Below, one piece after another: positions 14,856-24,537 of a DNA stretch of 64,000 nt. The notes under the pieces were generated by a model that was not told the origin of the DNA, made no database searches, and worked only from the letters and a program-made list of their open reading frames with translations. The position numbers and the translations under genes were made by a program. The DNA comes from a virus. Position 1 is the stretch's first letter, and each line of letters begins with the position of its first letter. The stretch is from IMG/VR virus record IMGVR_UViG_3300025809_000991, positions 1-64,000 of that record. The stretch is one strand, 5' to 3'.

Positions 14856-16631
14856 TCATCCAGCAATATCTGAAATCTCCGTGTCTACACTAAACGAAGT
14901 AAATCCGTTTTCCTTGATAACTTGTAAGATAGTATTAACTCTACCCTGTAGCTCATCTCGATGTGAGATAAGGAAAACGTTTTTACCACGTTCACGTTCC
15001 ATTTTCTTTAGTACGCCAAGCGCACTGTCAACACCATTGGTATCCATGCCACTATCAACAAGCTCGTCAATAGCAAGGAAGTTAATTGGTGTATTCATGT
15101 TTTCAAATACATCTCTAAAACTCCAACTAAGACCAAGTATAAGTCTGTTACGTTCGCCTCTGCTTAGATTGTCAAAGTCTAGTTCTCTACCTAGTTCTGT
15201 AATTTCTACATTCAGATCTGGTTGGAATTGAACCTCATGTGGTAGTCCAAGTTTAGTCAAATAGTAAGCAAGTCTAGAATTTAGATACTGTAAGTTTTGC
15301 TCAATAATACGTTTACGTATAAAGCTATCTTTGTTTGTTAACAGTTTGTACAGGAAGTCTTGGTGTTCTTTTATTTGCACAAGTTCATTCATCTTGTCCC
15401 AACTAATTTCTTGTAGTGCAGTCTCCTTTAGACTGTTAACTTGTTCTTGATATGTATCATTTTCATTCTGTTTACTTGAATACTCAGATAGTAACTTATC
15501 AACTTGGCTTTGGTGTTGATATGCTTCTTGTTCTGTATTATACAATGTAGCTGGAATTTGTCCTAGTTCACCAATGCTATTTACCACATCCAAGTGTTCA
15601 GTTAATTGAGAACTATTAGATAAGATTTGCATTGCTGCTTCTTTTTTCTGTTCTTCTTTAGAAGCAAGAATGCTCTCTTGTTTATCATCGTGCATTTCCT
15701 GACCACAAGCATAACAAGTGTGTTCTTTCAACAATTTGATTTCGTTTTCAAGTTTAGAAATAACTTTTTCTTGTTTCTTATCGTCAGATTCAATACTATT
15801 GATCCAACGGTTAGCTTCGTCTAGCTGACTTTTCTTTTTCAAGTATTCAGCTAGGTGTTTGTGATTTTTTAGTTCTGCTTCAATATCAACTTTGTCTAAT
15901 ACGTTGATAGCTACTTCTAGTTCTTGCAGGCTTTCTTGTTTTTTCGTTTTCCAAAGCGTTTGTCTACGCTCAAGGTCACTAATACTCTTCGCAATTGTTT
16001 GATTTGCGTCTTCAACTGCCTTAATTCGATATTCTTCTTCTTTGATTGCATCTTTGTTCAACCTTTGTTTTTCTTTAAGAGCCTCTGCTTTTTCACTTAG
16101 CATAGTAATACCAAGTAGCTGTTCGATAATAGCTCGCTGATCGTTAGCTCGCATACTAAGGAAGGGCTCTGTATATGTATTTAAGGCGACAATATGTTTA
16201 AACATATCGTGACTCATTTCAAACAGTTTGTCTACTTGAGTTTGTGTTTGACGATTCTCACCTTGCGCTTCATTGCCGCTATCTGTGTCTATATCGTCAA
16301 CATAAAACTTAAAGATATTAGGCTTGCGTCCACGCTCAATGCGATACTGTACACCATCCTTTTCAAAATCAAGTGTAACTAACATGCCTTTGCCGTTAGT
16401 TTTATTGATAAGATTGTCTTTACGTATGTTTGTTAGCGCATTTCCATACATAGCATAGCTTAATGCGTTAATAATAGTTGTCTTACCTGTACCGTTACGG
16501 CTACCATCTCCACCTAAGTCAACATTGTTGCCCAGTACAAGTGTAAGTCCGTTGTCGTTAAACCGTACAGCTTGGGTAACATTACCCACACTCATGAAGT
16601 TTTTTATTGTGATGTCTTTAATAATAATCAT
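14856..16631 (-). CDS. 46: gp46 recombination nuclease ATPase subunit (Rad50/SbcC type)
   Basis: 591 residues (T4 gp46 is 560). Walker A GDGSRNGTGKTTII (residues 42-54), long coiled coils, a zinc-hook CYAC near residue 306, the ABC signature LSRGERNRLI near 489 and Walker B NFLAIDEL near 517 are all visible. With gp47 it forms the exonuclease complex that resects double-strand ends for recombination-dependent replication and degrades host DNA. It overlaps the gp47 stop by 4 bases, indicating translational coupling. Probably driven by promoters upstream of gp47 and gp55. Confidence 0.96.
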   Translation of the reverse strand: MIIIKDITIKNFMSVGNVTQAVRFNDNGLTLVLGNNVDLGGDGSRNGTGKTTIINALSYAMYGNALTNIRKDNLINKTNGKGMLVTLDFEKDGVQYRIERGRKPNIFKFYVDDIDTDSGNEAQGENRQTQTQVDKLFEMSHDMFKHIVALNTYTEPFLSMRANDQRAIIEQLLGITMLSEKAEALKEKQRLNKDAIKEEEYRIKAVEDANQTIAKSISDLERRQTLWKTKKQESLQELEVAINVLDKVDIEAELKNHKHLAEYLKKKSQLDEANRWINSIESDDKKQEKVISKLENEIKLLKEHTCYACGQEMHDDKQESILASKEEQKKEAAMQILSNSSQLTEHLDVVNSIGELGQIPATLYNTEQEAYQHQSQVDKLLSEYSSKQNENDTYQEQVNSLKETALQEISWDKMNELVQIKEHQDFLYKLLTNKDSFIRKRIIEQNLQYLNSRLAYYLTKLGLPHEVQFQPDLNVEITELGRELDFDNLSRGERNRLILGLSWSFRDVFENMNTPINFLAIDELVDSGMDTNGVDSALGVLKKMERERGKNVFLISHRDELQGRVNTILQVIKENGFTSFSVDTEISDIAG

Positions 16632-17635
16632 AGGTTGTTATATATGTCCACTAGTAATTTTTTGTCAATCATTTCACTATCTACAGCGTTTAAGCTATTA
16701 TACACTATTTGGTCTACATTTTCAACCTCAATATCATCAACTTGTCTCCAATCTTGTGCGTGTTCTTCTTTTTTACTAGGCATCAGTGTAATATCACGTA
16801 GTTGATATTGTTCTGCGAATGTTTCCTTGATAAAATTTGCTTCTTCGTATGTAATGTTTACATCTAGTACAGCACGACAGTAAGTATTATGATTTAAGAT
16901 GTTTTCAGCATCATCAATTAGCCTACTAAGTGGTACAGTACGATATCTAGGTCCATCAAAGTCAAAATATTCTGGCTTTCCACCCCAAGATAGTTTCATC
17001 ATGCCTCTATCATCGTCCCAAGCATCAGCATAGTTGTGTGGAAACGGTGATCCCAAGTAATGGATATTACCTTTGTGTTGACGCTTGTGAAAATGTCCAC
17101 TGAATACATATTCAGGAGAAGATAAGTGTTGTACATTAATCCCTCCGTGATCTGGCATCTCAACCATTGCGTTCATCTTAAAGTGAGGCAATTCAAAGTG
17201 ACCAAACATATATCGAGCTTGTACTTTATTAATGCGTTTCCATTCGTCACCTACTAACCAAGGTACTAGTGCTACATCATCTTGTACAAGCATATCTTCT
17301 ACTAGTGTAACGTTGTTAAAAACTCCAGCGTAAGGCAAACTATTAAGATCTCGCTTTTCTCGATAGTATAAGTCATGGTTGCCCATAATCATATATACCT
17401 TTTCAAAGTTTTCGCTTAGTTTCTTTACAGCTTGTACGCTGTGATTTAGTGTACTAATATTAATGCCTGATCTATGGTGATGAAAGTCACCTAAGAAAAT
17501 GCAAGTTTCGCAGTCTTTACTATTATCGACAAACCAGTCAATAAACTTGTTACAATCATCATTGTATTGTTTACTGTTGTTTTTTTGTCCATAATGGATA
17601 TCACTAAAGCAGGCTGCTCTATTAAAAAATGTCAT
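16628..17635 (-). CDS. 47: gp47 recombination nuclease (Mre11/SbcD type)
   Basis: 335 residues (T4 339). The five phosphoesterase motifs of Mre11-type nucleases are present: FSDIHYG (10-16), FLGDFHHH (47-54), GNHDLYY (85-91), MFGHFELPHF and SGHFHKRQHKG, giving the two-metal site. Partner of gp46 in end resection. It follows gp55 with a 57-base gap that contains a promoter-like element. Confidence 0.96.
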   Translation of the reverse strand: MTFFNRAACFSDIHYGQKNNSKQYNDDCNKFIDWFVDNSKDCETCIFLGDFHHHRSGINISTLNHSVQAVKKLSENFEKVYMIMGNHDLYYREKRDLNSLPYAGVFNNVTLVEDMLVQDDVALVPWLVGDEWKRINKVQARYMFGHFELPHFKMNAMVEMPDHGGINVQHLSSPEYVFSGHFHKRQHKGNIHYLGSPFPHNYADAWDDDRGMMKLSWGGKPEYFDFDGPRYRTVPLSRLIDDAENILNHNTYCRAVLDVNITYEEANFIKETFAEQYQLRDITLMPSKKEEHAQDWRQVDDIEVENVDQIVYNSLNAVDSEMIDKKLLVDIYNNL

Positions 17636-17663
17636 AGAATACTTTCCATTATTGTATAATGTT

Positions 17664-17692
17664 AATTTACAACGTTATTGTATGATTGTCAA
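17664..17692 (-). promoter_or_regulatory. Possible sigma70-like promoter for gp47
   Basis: TTGACA (17692-17687), 17-base spacer, TAAATT (17669-17664) on the minus strand, just beyond the gp55 stop. The -10 is imperfect. Confidence 0.45.
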
Positions 17693-18571
17693 CTAGAAAT
17701 TTGTTCCAGTAGCTTCTTTGCGATCTTTCTCGCTTTTTTCGTCCCATTTTGCCTTTTCAGCCGCTTCATGGTCAAGTTGTCTACTAAAGCTAGGGTTGAA
17801 TCCGTTCTCTTGAAGTAGGTCATCACGTATATTTTGGTTTCGTTTCTCAAGGTTTAGTACTCTTGTAAAGCTATTTGTAACCACTGCCGTATAATACGCA
17901 AACGGATTTTGACTCTTATCCTCATTAAACTTTAAGCCTATCTGAGATAGTTGCATAAGAGCATGACTACGCATTTCGTCTACATAAGTGTATCCACGCC
18001 AGTTACTACGCATACTGTAGCGTTCACATAGTTTGATATACATCTTTGCTAATTCGTTTGTTGTATGACCATGTGTTGTACTAAATGCTCCATTATCAAT
18101 ACCACCTTCCCAGTGGCTTCGTACAACTTCTTGTACTTCTCCATTGCGTTTAGCATAGTGTTTGAATGGTGGAAAGTTAACCTTAACGTGACGATCCGCA
18201 ATAGTTTTTGGATTAGTTTTACGTTTGTCATCACCTGGTACATGTTCAAAGGTCATTAATCGAAAGATTAGCTCATCTGGATCAATATCTTCTGGATTTA
18301 CTCTTGTTTCAGCTTGCTTTGGTTTGTCTTTAACACGTTTACCACTTGCTTGCCATTTTCTATAAGATTCTTCGTACCCTTGTGAACTTAGTACGCTAGC
18401 TCTATTTTCTCTTGCTTGTTGGATAACATCTGGATCAAAAATATCTTCATAACTGTTTACAATGATATCAAATCTAGAATACTCGTCATCCACTAAGTGG
18501 CAATATGTTAGTTTACTTTTGTGAATTTCTTTTAACATATCCTTGTTGTTAAGATAATTTTGTTTTCTCAT
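17693..18571 (-). CDS. 55: gp55 late-transcription sigma factor
   Basis: 292 residues, longer than T4 gp55 (185). The C-terminal part holds the family core: NELAKMYIKLCERYSMRSNW, YTYVDEMRSHALMQLSQIG, NPFAYYTAVVTNSFTRVLN. This is the sigma region 2-like segment that recognises TATAAATA. The N-terminal 110 residues are extra and charged (KPKQAETRVNPEDIDPDEL). It redirects host RNA polymerase to the late promoters listed in this window. A sigma70-like promoter (18595-18622) lies upstream, as expected for a gene needed before late transcription. Confidence 0.92.
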   Translation of the reverse strand: MRKQNYLNNKDMLKEIHKSKLTYCHLVDDEYSRFDIIVNSYEDIFDPDVIQQARENRASVLSSQGYEESYRKWQASGKRVKDKPKQAETRVNPEDIDPDELIFRLMTFEHVPGDDKRKTNPKTIADRHVKVNFPPFKHYAKRNGEVQEVVRSHWEGGIDNGAFSTTHGHTTNELAKMYIKLCERYSMRSNWRGYTYVDEMRSHALMQLSQIGLKFNEDKSQNPFAYYTAVVTNSFTRVLNLEKRNQNIRDDLLQENGFNPSFSRQLDHEAAEKAKWDEKSEKDRKEATGTNF

Positions 18572-18594
18572 AAATCTTTCCTTAAATTACTACG

Positions 18595-18622
18595 AATATA
18601 ACACATATTCTACCTTTGTCAA
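18595..18622 (-). promoter_or_regulatory. sigma70-like promoter of gp55-gp47-gp46 run
   Basis: TTGACA (18622-18617), 16-base spacer, TATATT (18600-18595) on the minus strand, 23 bases before the gp55 ATG. Confidence 0.7.
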
Positions 18623-18654
18623 GTCCTTCTAATTATACTAGCACTTATTGATGC

Positions 18655-18662
18655 TATAAATA
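18655..18662 (+). promoter_or_regulatory. Late promoter of the plus-strand structural run
   Basis: Exact TATAAATA within GCTATAAATAGTATTA, 18 bases before the ATG at 18681, which is preceded by AGGAGA. Confidence 0.75.
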
Positions 18663-18680
18663 GTATTATAGGAGAACGAC

Positions 18681-19271
18681 ATGAGATACTCACAACTTAA
18701 TGAAGCTAAAGCAACTGACATTGCTGTGTTCTATGGCGGAAGGTTTCAACCTATGCATAGTGGGCACCATAAAGTTTATATGGACTTAGTTCGTAAGTTT
18801 GGTTCTTCTAATGTATTTATCGCTACTACGATAGCCAAGAATGCTCAGCCAGAAAAGGATCCGTTTAGTTACGAAGAGAAAACTGGCATTATGACTGACA
18901 TGTTTGGTGTGCCAGCTGATAAGATTATACGTACTAGTCCGTATCAGCCTGACGTTAGCGCAACTGGTAAAGATCCAAACAACACTGCGGTACTGTTGGT
19001 ATTCAGTGAAAAAGATGCTGGACGTTTAAAAACAGGTGGCTATTTACGTATGTATAAAGACAGTGAACAATTAACATCAAGTGATGAGGCAGGTTATATA
19101 TACACTGTGCCAGTAAAAGATGATGGGCGTAGTGCTACTACGTTTAGAAATGTAATGCGTATGGATGGCATTGAAGATAAAAAGAAGCGTGAAGCATTTG
19201 AAGACTTCTTTGGCTCATTTAATCCTAAAGTGTACGAGTTTGTAAAAGGAAAATTAAATGGCAATCAGTAA
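18681..19271 (+). CDS. Cytidylyltransferase-fold nucleotidyltransferase
   Basis: 196 residues. VFYGGRFQPMHSGHHKVYMD (from residue 16) is the nucleotidyltransferase signature with the HxGH element (His26, His29) that binds the nucleotide phosphates, as in NMN adenylyltransferases and related enzymes. A later SATTFRNVMR (about 152-161) resembles the (I/S)SxTxxR motif. Substrate cannot be told: NAD salvage or sugar/lipid head-group activation are possible. It is the first gene behind a late promoter and overlaps the next tail gene by 14 bases, an unusual place for a metabolic enzyme; a virion-assembly role is possible. Confidence 0.75.
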   Translation: MRYSQLNEAKATDIAVFYGGRFQPMHSGHHKVYMDLVRKFGSSNVFIATTIAKNAQPEKDPFSYEEKTGIMTDMFGVPADKIIRTSPYQPDVSATGKDPNNTAVLLVFSEKDAGRLKTGGYLRMYKDSEQLTSSDEAGYIYTVPVKDDGRSATTFRNVMRMDGIEDKKKREAFEDFFGSFNPKVYEFVKGKLNGNQ

Positions 19272-19875
19272 TACATCAAGAGCAAGACTGGAACTGTTCA
19301 AAGGCAATAATTTTTATTTTAAAGGACCTGCTAAAGTATTAAGCCGAACTGGTGGATTAGTTTTTCCTATACAACCAGATATTGTGTATCAACAATCAGT
19401 TAACTACGCAACATATGGATTAACACATACTAACTATCACTCACATAGTTACTCTGGAACACCTAGTCCGTCAATACAAATAACAGCACAGTTCAGTAAT
19501 GTTACTCGAGAAGAACATGAATACACGCAGGGCGTAATACACTTCTTACGCAGTGTAACAAAAATGTTTTATGGGTTTGCTGATGCAGAAAAAACTCCTG
19601 CAGCAGGCACTCCGCCTCCTAAATTAAGGTTTTCTAGCTTTGGATCAAACCAGTTTAATAAAGTGCCAGTGTTAGTTAGCAGTGTAAGTATCCCATATCA
19701 AAGTGACACTGACTTAGTTGAAGTAATTGACCAAGCTGGGCAACCTCAAACATTACCAGCAATACAAACTATTTCGCTAGATTTACTTGTTAGTGTTAAT
19801 CCAGCTAAACAAAAAAGAGATTTCAGTAAACATAACTTTCTTAATGGAAGTTTATATAGTAAAGGATTTATTTAA
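19258..19875 (+). CDS. Baseplate / tail tube cap protein (gp48 or gp54 type)
   Basis: 205 residues. The C-terminal half (NKVPVLVSSVSIPYQSDTDL ... ISLDLLVSVNPAKQKRDFSK ... SLYSKGFI) has the layout of the small baseplate-to-tube proteins of marine T4-like phages: a V-pVlV-sxxip strand, a beta strand with 'L.V.pa', and a terminal KG(F/Y)I. It lies directly before gp53, fitting gp48/gp54. Which of the two it represents cannot be decided. TAATG overlap with gp53. Confidence 0.6.
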   Translation: MAISNTSRARLELFKGNNFYFKGPAKVLSRTGGLVFPIQPDIVYQQSVNYATYGLTHTNYHSHSYSGTPSPSIQITAQFSNVTREEHEYTQGVIHFLRSVTKMFYGFADAEKTPAAGTPPPKLRFSSFGSNQFNKVPVLVSSVSIPYQSDTDLVEVIDQAGQPQTLPAIQTISLDLLVSVNPAKQKRDFSKHNFLNGSLYSKGFI

Positions 19876-20174
19876 TGGCAAATTATTCTAATTCCAGCAG
19901 CTATGCAGCAACTCCGAAAAATTTAAAGTACTTGGATATATATCAACCAAAACTAACTAATGCTTCACTATCACAGGAAGCAAAACTTATGCGTATTGAT
20001 AATAGATACAATCGCCGACCAGATTTACTTGCTTTTGATATGTATGGTAGCAGTAGTTATTGGTGGATATTTGTACACTACAATCGTGACAAACTTCGGG
20101 ATCCAATTAATGATTTTGTGGCAGGGCTTGAAATTAAAGTACCATCAACGTCAGCAGCATTTGGAGTTAGTTAA
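19875..20174 (+). CDS. 53: gp53 baseplate wedge protein
   Basis: 99 residues. The core YNRRPDLLAFDMYGSSSYWW, with the downstream stretch ending DPINDFVAGLEIKVPS, is diagnostic of gp53/LysM-like wedge proteins (pattern RPDllAydlYGstnyWWvfa ... DPi.DfvpGl.I.iP). Shorter than T4 gp53 (196), as in many marine relatives. It joins wedges in the baseplate. ATG overlaps the stop of the previous gene and its own stop overlaps the next start (TAATG). Confidence 0.88.
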   Translation: MANYSNSSSYAATPKNLKYLDIYQPKLTNASLSQEAKLMRIDNRYNRRPDLLAFDMYGSSSYWWIFVHYNRDKLRDPINDFVAGLEIKVPSTSAAFGVS

Positions 20175-23164
20175 TGCCAGTTCATCCAGACCCACGATTT
20201 AGGAATATACCCTCTCTGCGTGGTGTACCAGATAGCCCACGATTATCAGACATATTGAACAATCCACCCAATTCTAATCCTAGCCCCGCATCACCACTTG
20301 CCGCAGGACAAGCTGGTGCTAATCGCCATAGATCCGTCATTGCATCACCACTTGCCGCAGGACAAGCTGGTGCTAATCGCCATAGATCCGTCATTGCATC
20401 ACCACTTGCCGCAGGACAAGCTGGTGCTAATGATACAGATATAAAACTACGAGCAAATATGGATGTTAGAAATAATAAAGACGCAAGTTTTTATAAACCT
20501 AATATATTAAATGATTATGAAACTTATACGTATAATTGGGCATTACATATGATTAACCCAATGCGCTCTCAAGAGTTTGAAGAGAGCCTTAACGACGGTA
20601 CATATATTACATTAGCTAAATCTGGTGTTGAAAATGAAATTAGTATTGAAACAGTAATACAACAAACAACACTGGGGTTTGTACGAGAGAACAGAAACGC
20701 AGTTTCTAATAGTTTTGATATTTCTTTTATTGAAGCAAACGGTATGACATTTCTTAATCGAATTATGATTGCCGCTAAAGAACTTGATACTAAAAATCAT
20801 CTTGACGCAGTTTATTTACTTGAACTTCAATTTCGAGGATGGAATGAAAATGATACTCCAATGGGCGAAAAAGAAATTGGACCGTATTATTATGTAGTAA
20901 ATATAACAGATTTTCAAATTAAACATAATGAAGGTGCAACTAACTACCAAGTTGAATTTAATGAAATTGAATACGCAGCATACCGTCGAGTGGACTTTCA
21001 CTTAAATGCTGATATCACAGTTATCGCTAGTAACTTTGGAGATTTTTTAGATAAGTTTACTCTTGAAGTTAACAATGAATTAAATAGACAAGCTGCGGTA
21101 GATAGCACAAAGTTACAACCAAATGAGTACGTGTTTGGCACACATGGCGAAGCTAAAGATTGGCGTAAGTGGAATTTTGACGCAGTGACTGGAGATAATT
21201 TAGGAAAATCAAGTAATGTTAGTGTCTCTGGGTCAAATGGCCTGCTTTCATTTGTATTTCATAAAGGTACAAGTATGACAGCTGCAATTGCTGCTGCTGT
21301 ATTACAAACTAAAGAATTTAAGAAGATACCACTCGTAGGAAAAAATCAATTTGCTAAAGAGCAAGTTGATGACACAACAATTAAAAATCATGCAAAATTA
21401 TCAGAAATGATGAAGTGGTTTATGTTTAAAACAAATATAGAATATATTAATAAGTACGATATAGTTCAGAGACGATACCCAAGAAAAATTACATATAATA
21501 TTTCTGAATACGTTATACCACATGGTATTCATGATCCTGACAGTTACGGCAGGTTATCAGAAGACCCAGACGCTCAAAAGCAACGATTAAATAATTATCT
21601 CACATATGGGTTACTGAGGAAACGATATGATTATACTTTTACTGGTCTTAACAGTGAAATAATTGATTTTGATCTATCTTTAAACAGTATGTATTTTGTA
21701 GCTCAACCACTAAACCACCATAGGGGGTCAAATAATCAATTAGCTAACCTGGCGTCAACTGAAAGTGCCAAAATAAACGCCACTGCGGAGTTTGTCAAAG
21801 CAGAAAGTGAACTTGATAAACAACAAAATGAATTATTAAAGTTCAAAAACAGTATACCTTGGTGGGCCCTTGGAGAAGAGAAAGTAGAAAGTGCTTTATC
21901 AGATATGAAGGTAAAAGAACAAAATGTAGAGGCCGCAAAGAAAAATTTAGCTATAAAACTAACAGCCGCTGAGCAAGCACAAAAAAACCATGTTGACAAA
22001 GAAGCGGAAGAACTTACATTTAAATCGATTCCTAAAGCAGAACGGTATATAACACAATCTGAACTTTATAAAGGTTCCCTTGCCAGTCGAGTAACACATG
22101 AAACACTTAATACATCAATGCAATTTGATTATAAAGATGTTAATGATAGTTTAGCAGCCAGTAGTGTTGATACACTAGATGACCCTGGTGCCGCATTCCT
22201 TGGCGCATTAGAAATTAATCTTAATTCTACAGGTGAATTAGTTGAACAGAGACTGACTATTAGAGGAGACCCATATTGGTTAGGTAAACCAAAAGGTGTC
22301 GCTGCAACTAATAGCAATAATGCTAATTATGAAATTGGTGGAGTTGGATACTTTTTTAATATGCGGTTGCCTACTTATGAGGACGAAGAAACTGGATTAA
22401 TGACTGAACAAAATTTTGGAATAACAGCATTATATCGTGTTAGTACTGTAACGTCACAATACATGATGGGTGAATTTAAACAAACTCTTGACTCAATAAG
22501 AGACACAAACACAAACAATGAAATGTTAATTACGCAATTAACAGAAGGCAAAATTACTGGAACACGTAAAAATTTAAACTTAAAATCAAACTATAGTAGT
22601 CCAGTTGATGATGTACTGCCAAATGAACCTGGCGGTGGACTTAACGACAACAGTACTCGACTTGATCCAAATGTATCAGGAAGTGCAACAGGTAATATTA
22701 GTGGTGATATAACAGGTGTTGACAACAGACTACTAACAGCAATGCAAGCAGCCGGAGCAGAAACCGGATTAGATATGGTTGTAACAAGTGGCAATCGTGG
22801 CCCAGGAGGCAGTGGTAGACATGATGGATTTGCTGCTGACTCACAACTGCGAACTAGTGATGGTAGAGTATTGAGTGTTGAAAATCCAGCAGACTTAGCA
22901 CTTATACAAAACTATACACAGGCCTTTTTAAATGAAACTCGTGCGCAAGGCTTAACACCAAGTGTTGGTATAGCTAACCCAGCTTACGGGTCTGGAAGCG
23001 AACTGTATATGGGTGGAACATCACATCACTTTGATATTGCTATGACGCCTGGTATTGGATCTAATCTAAGCAGTAACGCAGCACCATATTGGGGTGGATC
23101 TACACGTACAAAACATCACAAAGCACCAACCTGGCTTGTAAACATGCATAACGCAGCATATTAA
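20174..23164 (+). CDS. Baseplate hub protein with C-terminal M15-like peptidase domain
   Basis: 996 residues. Residues 39-86 contain 2.7 copies of an 18-residue repeat (SPLAAGQAGANRHRSVIA). The middle (about 110-300) has beta-rich sequence (LLELQFRGWNENDTPMG; PYYYVVNITDFQIKHNEG) suited to a hub or tube-like fold in the place of gp27. Residues 525-620 form an Ala/Glu/Lys coiled coil. The C-terminus (about 840-975) looks like a D,D- or L,D-peptidase of the M15 type: SGNRGPGGSGRHDGFAAD gives His883 and Asp889, SHHFDIAM gives His952 and Asp954, the expected zinc and catalytic set. It may cut peptidoglycan cross-links during injection. The gp27 equivalence is inference. Confidence 0.6.
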   Translation: MPVHPDPRFRNIPSLRGVPDSPRLSDILNNPPNSNPSPASPLAAGQAGANRHRSVIASPLAAGQAGANRHRSVIASPLAAGQAGANDTDIKLRANMDVRNNKDASFYKPNILNDYETYTYNWALHMINPMRSQEFEESLNDGTYITLAKSGVENEISIETVIQQTTLGFVRENRNAVSNSFDISFIEANGMTFLNRIMIAAKELDTKNHLDAVYLLELQFRGWNENDTPMGEKEIGPYYYVVNITDFQIKHNEGATNYQVEFNEIEYAAYRRVDFHLNADITVIASNFGDFLDKFTLEVNNELNRQAAVDSTKLQPNEYVFGTHGEAKDWRKWNFDAVTGDNLGKSSNVSVSGSNGLLSFVFHKGTSMTAAIAAAVLQTKEFKKIPLVGKNQFAKEQVDDTTIKNHAKLSEMMKWFMFKTNIEYINKYDIVQRRYPRKITYNISEYVIPHGIHDPDSYGRLSEDPDAQKQRLNNYLTYGLLRKRYDYTFTGLNSEIIDFDLSLNSMYFVAQPLNHHRGSNNQLANLASTESAKINATAEFVKAESELDKQQNELLKFKNSIPWWALGEEKVESALSDMKVKEQNVEAAKKNLAIKLTAAEQAQKNHVDKEAEELTFKSIPKAERYITQSELYKGSLASRVTHETLNTSMQFDYKDVNDSLAASSVDTLDDPGAAFLGALEINLNSTGELVEQRLTIRGDPYWLGKPKGVAATNSNNANYEIGGVGYFFNMRLPTYEDEETGLMTEQNFGITALYRVSTVTSQYMMGEFKQTLDSIRDTNTNNEMLITQLTEGKITGTRKNLNLKSNYSSPVDDVLPNEPGGGLNDNSTRLDPNVSGSATGNISGDITGVDNRLLTAMQAAGAETGLDMVVTSGNRGPGGSGRHDGFAADSQLRTSDGRVLSVENPADLALIQNYTQAFLNETRAQGLTPSVGIANPAYGSGSELYMGGTSHHFDIAMTPGIGSNLSSNAAPYWGGSTRTKHHKAPTWLVNMHNAAY
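20288..20431 (+). repeat. 54-bp perfect tandem repeat, 2.7 copies, in frame
   Basis: Units begin at 20288, 20342 and 20396 (the last partial, 36 bp). The copies are identical, so the duplication is recent or maintained. Each adds 18 residues to the hub protein's N-terminal linker. Confidence 0.95.
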
Positions 23165-23172
23165 GGAATAAA

Positions 23173-24537
23173 ATGTCAAATAAAGAACAACACAAACACA
23201 CAAACACTAACCGAGACTCAATAGGTATACCGTCAAGATTTACTAGTGGTAATCGTCAGGGTTTTGTAATGCCAAATGGTGTGTATGTAGGTAAAGTTGT
23301 TGATGAATCTGATGGTGACTACGGTGGTGCTATATATGTTAATTTAGTTAATAATCGAAATAATGGAGGAACCACCAATCGTGAAGATAGACATAAGTTC
23401 ACTAAAGTTAGAACTGTGTCTCCATTTGGTGGTTCAATATTTAATACTGATAATACAATTTCATATGGAGCAAGTTTCCCACCGCCAGGTCGTGGATCTG
23501 AAGTTTTAGTTGCGTTCACTGGAGATGACCCAATTGGATTTTTACTTGGTGTATTACCAACAGTTGGACGTAATGGATCAGTACCAGGATTACCAGTGAG
23601 TCAAGTATCAGAACAAGATAACACTATTGGCCCTAGTATTGACCCAGGATCAAATCAACAGAAAAATGTCAGACCACGACATCCAGTCGCAAATGCTGTT
23701 GCTGAACAAGGCACAGGATTGGATCCAATACGTGGTATTGGTAGCAGTGGCAGTAGAAGAGAATCACCAAGTAATGTAGCAGGATTCTTAACACCCGCAG
23801 GACACAGTTTTGTAATGGACGATGGTACTGTTGCGCATAAAGAAGGTGAGAACTATGTTCCAGATCAAGCTCGTGAAGAAGGTGAAAATAACTTAGTAAG
23901 ATTACGAAGTGCTGGTGGCGCACAAATGCTGTTCAATGACAGTGCTGGTATTGTTTATATAACAAACCAAAAAGGTACTAGTTGGATGCAAATGGACAGT
24001 GACGGCAATGTTGATGTATATGCGGCAGGCAGTATGAGTTATCATGCAGAAAAAGATTTTAACTTTTATGCCAAAGGTGATATTAATATGGATGCTGATT
24101 CAGTTAATATTAGAGCAACCGCCGCAGACGGATTAAAAGTAGAAACTACTACTGGACCAATTGAATTTAAATCAAATAAAGATATACGATTAACTACTGA
24201 CCTAAACTTACAACTCAAAGCTGCTGGCTTTGGTAGAATTAGTACCGCAGGCATGTTAGACTTAAACGGCCCGCCAGCAACCGCAGCTGTTGGACCAACA
24301 AGTGGAAGTCTAAGTGTAAACCGTGATATAACAGAAAGCATCAATCCAAGAGTGCCAGAACATGAGCCTTGGGGTGGACACAGCGCACAAGGAACTAAAA
24401 TAGCTGCGCAAGCACCAAGTAGTACACAAACAACCGCAAAAGATTATGATGTATCTAAATTAGAATATCCTAAAAGTCCAAAGGAAAGACGCACAAGTGA
24501 TGATGTTAATACTGGAAGAAGGACAGGTCCACAATGA
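23173..24537 (+). CDS. 5: gp5-like baseplate hub spike without lysozyme domain
   Basis: 454 residues. The N-terminal OB-fold region reads YVGKVVDESDGDYGGAIYV and, further on, FPPPGRGSEVLVAFTGDDPI with GFLLGVLP, as in gp5/VgrG. Then GHSFVMDDG and a beta-helical spike with repeated short strands (SYHAEKDFNFYAKGDINMDA; VNIRATAADGLKVET). T4 gp5 carries a lysozyme domain between OB and spike; none is seen here. It forms the membrane-piercing needle. ATG has AAGGA upstream. The lysozyme-like fold may have moved to the next gene. Confidence 0.85.
   Translation: MSNKEQHKHTNTNRDSIGIPSRFTSGNRQGFVMPNGVYVGKVVDESDGDYGGAIYVNLVNNRNNGGTTNREDRHKFTKVRTVSPFGGSIFNTDNTISYGASFPPPGRGSEVLVAFTGDDPIGFLLGVLPTVGRNGSVPGLPVSQVSEQDNTIGPSIDPGSNQQKNVRPRHPVANAVAEQGTGLDPIRGIGSSGSRRESPSNVAGFLTPAGHSFVMDDGTVAHKEGENYVPDQAREEGENNLVRLRSAGGAQMLFNDSAGIVYITNQKGTSWMQMDSDGNVDVYAAGSMSYHAEKDFNFYAKGDINMDADSVNIRATAADGLKVETTTGPIEFKSNKDIRLTTDLNLQLKAAGFGRISTAGMLDLNGPPATAAVGPTSGSLSVNRDITESINPRVPEHEPWGGHSAQGTKIAAQAPSSTQTTAKDYDVSKLEYPKSPKERRTSDDVNTGRRTGPQ

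Noticed and set aside
20288-20431. CRISPR-like repeat
   Set aside because: Direct tandem 54-bp units without spacers, in frame within a protein gene.
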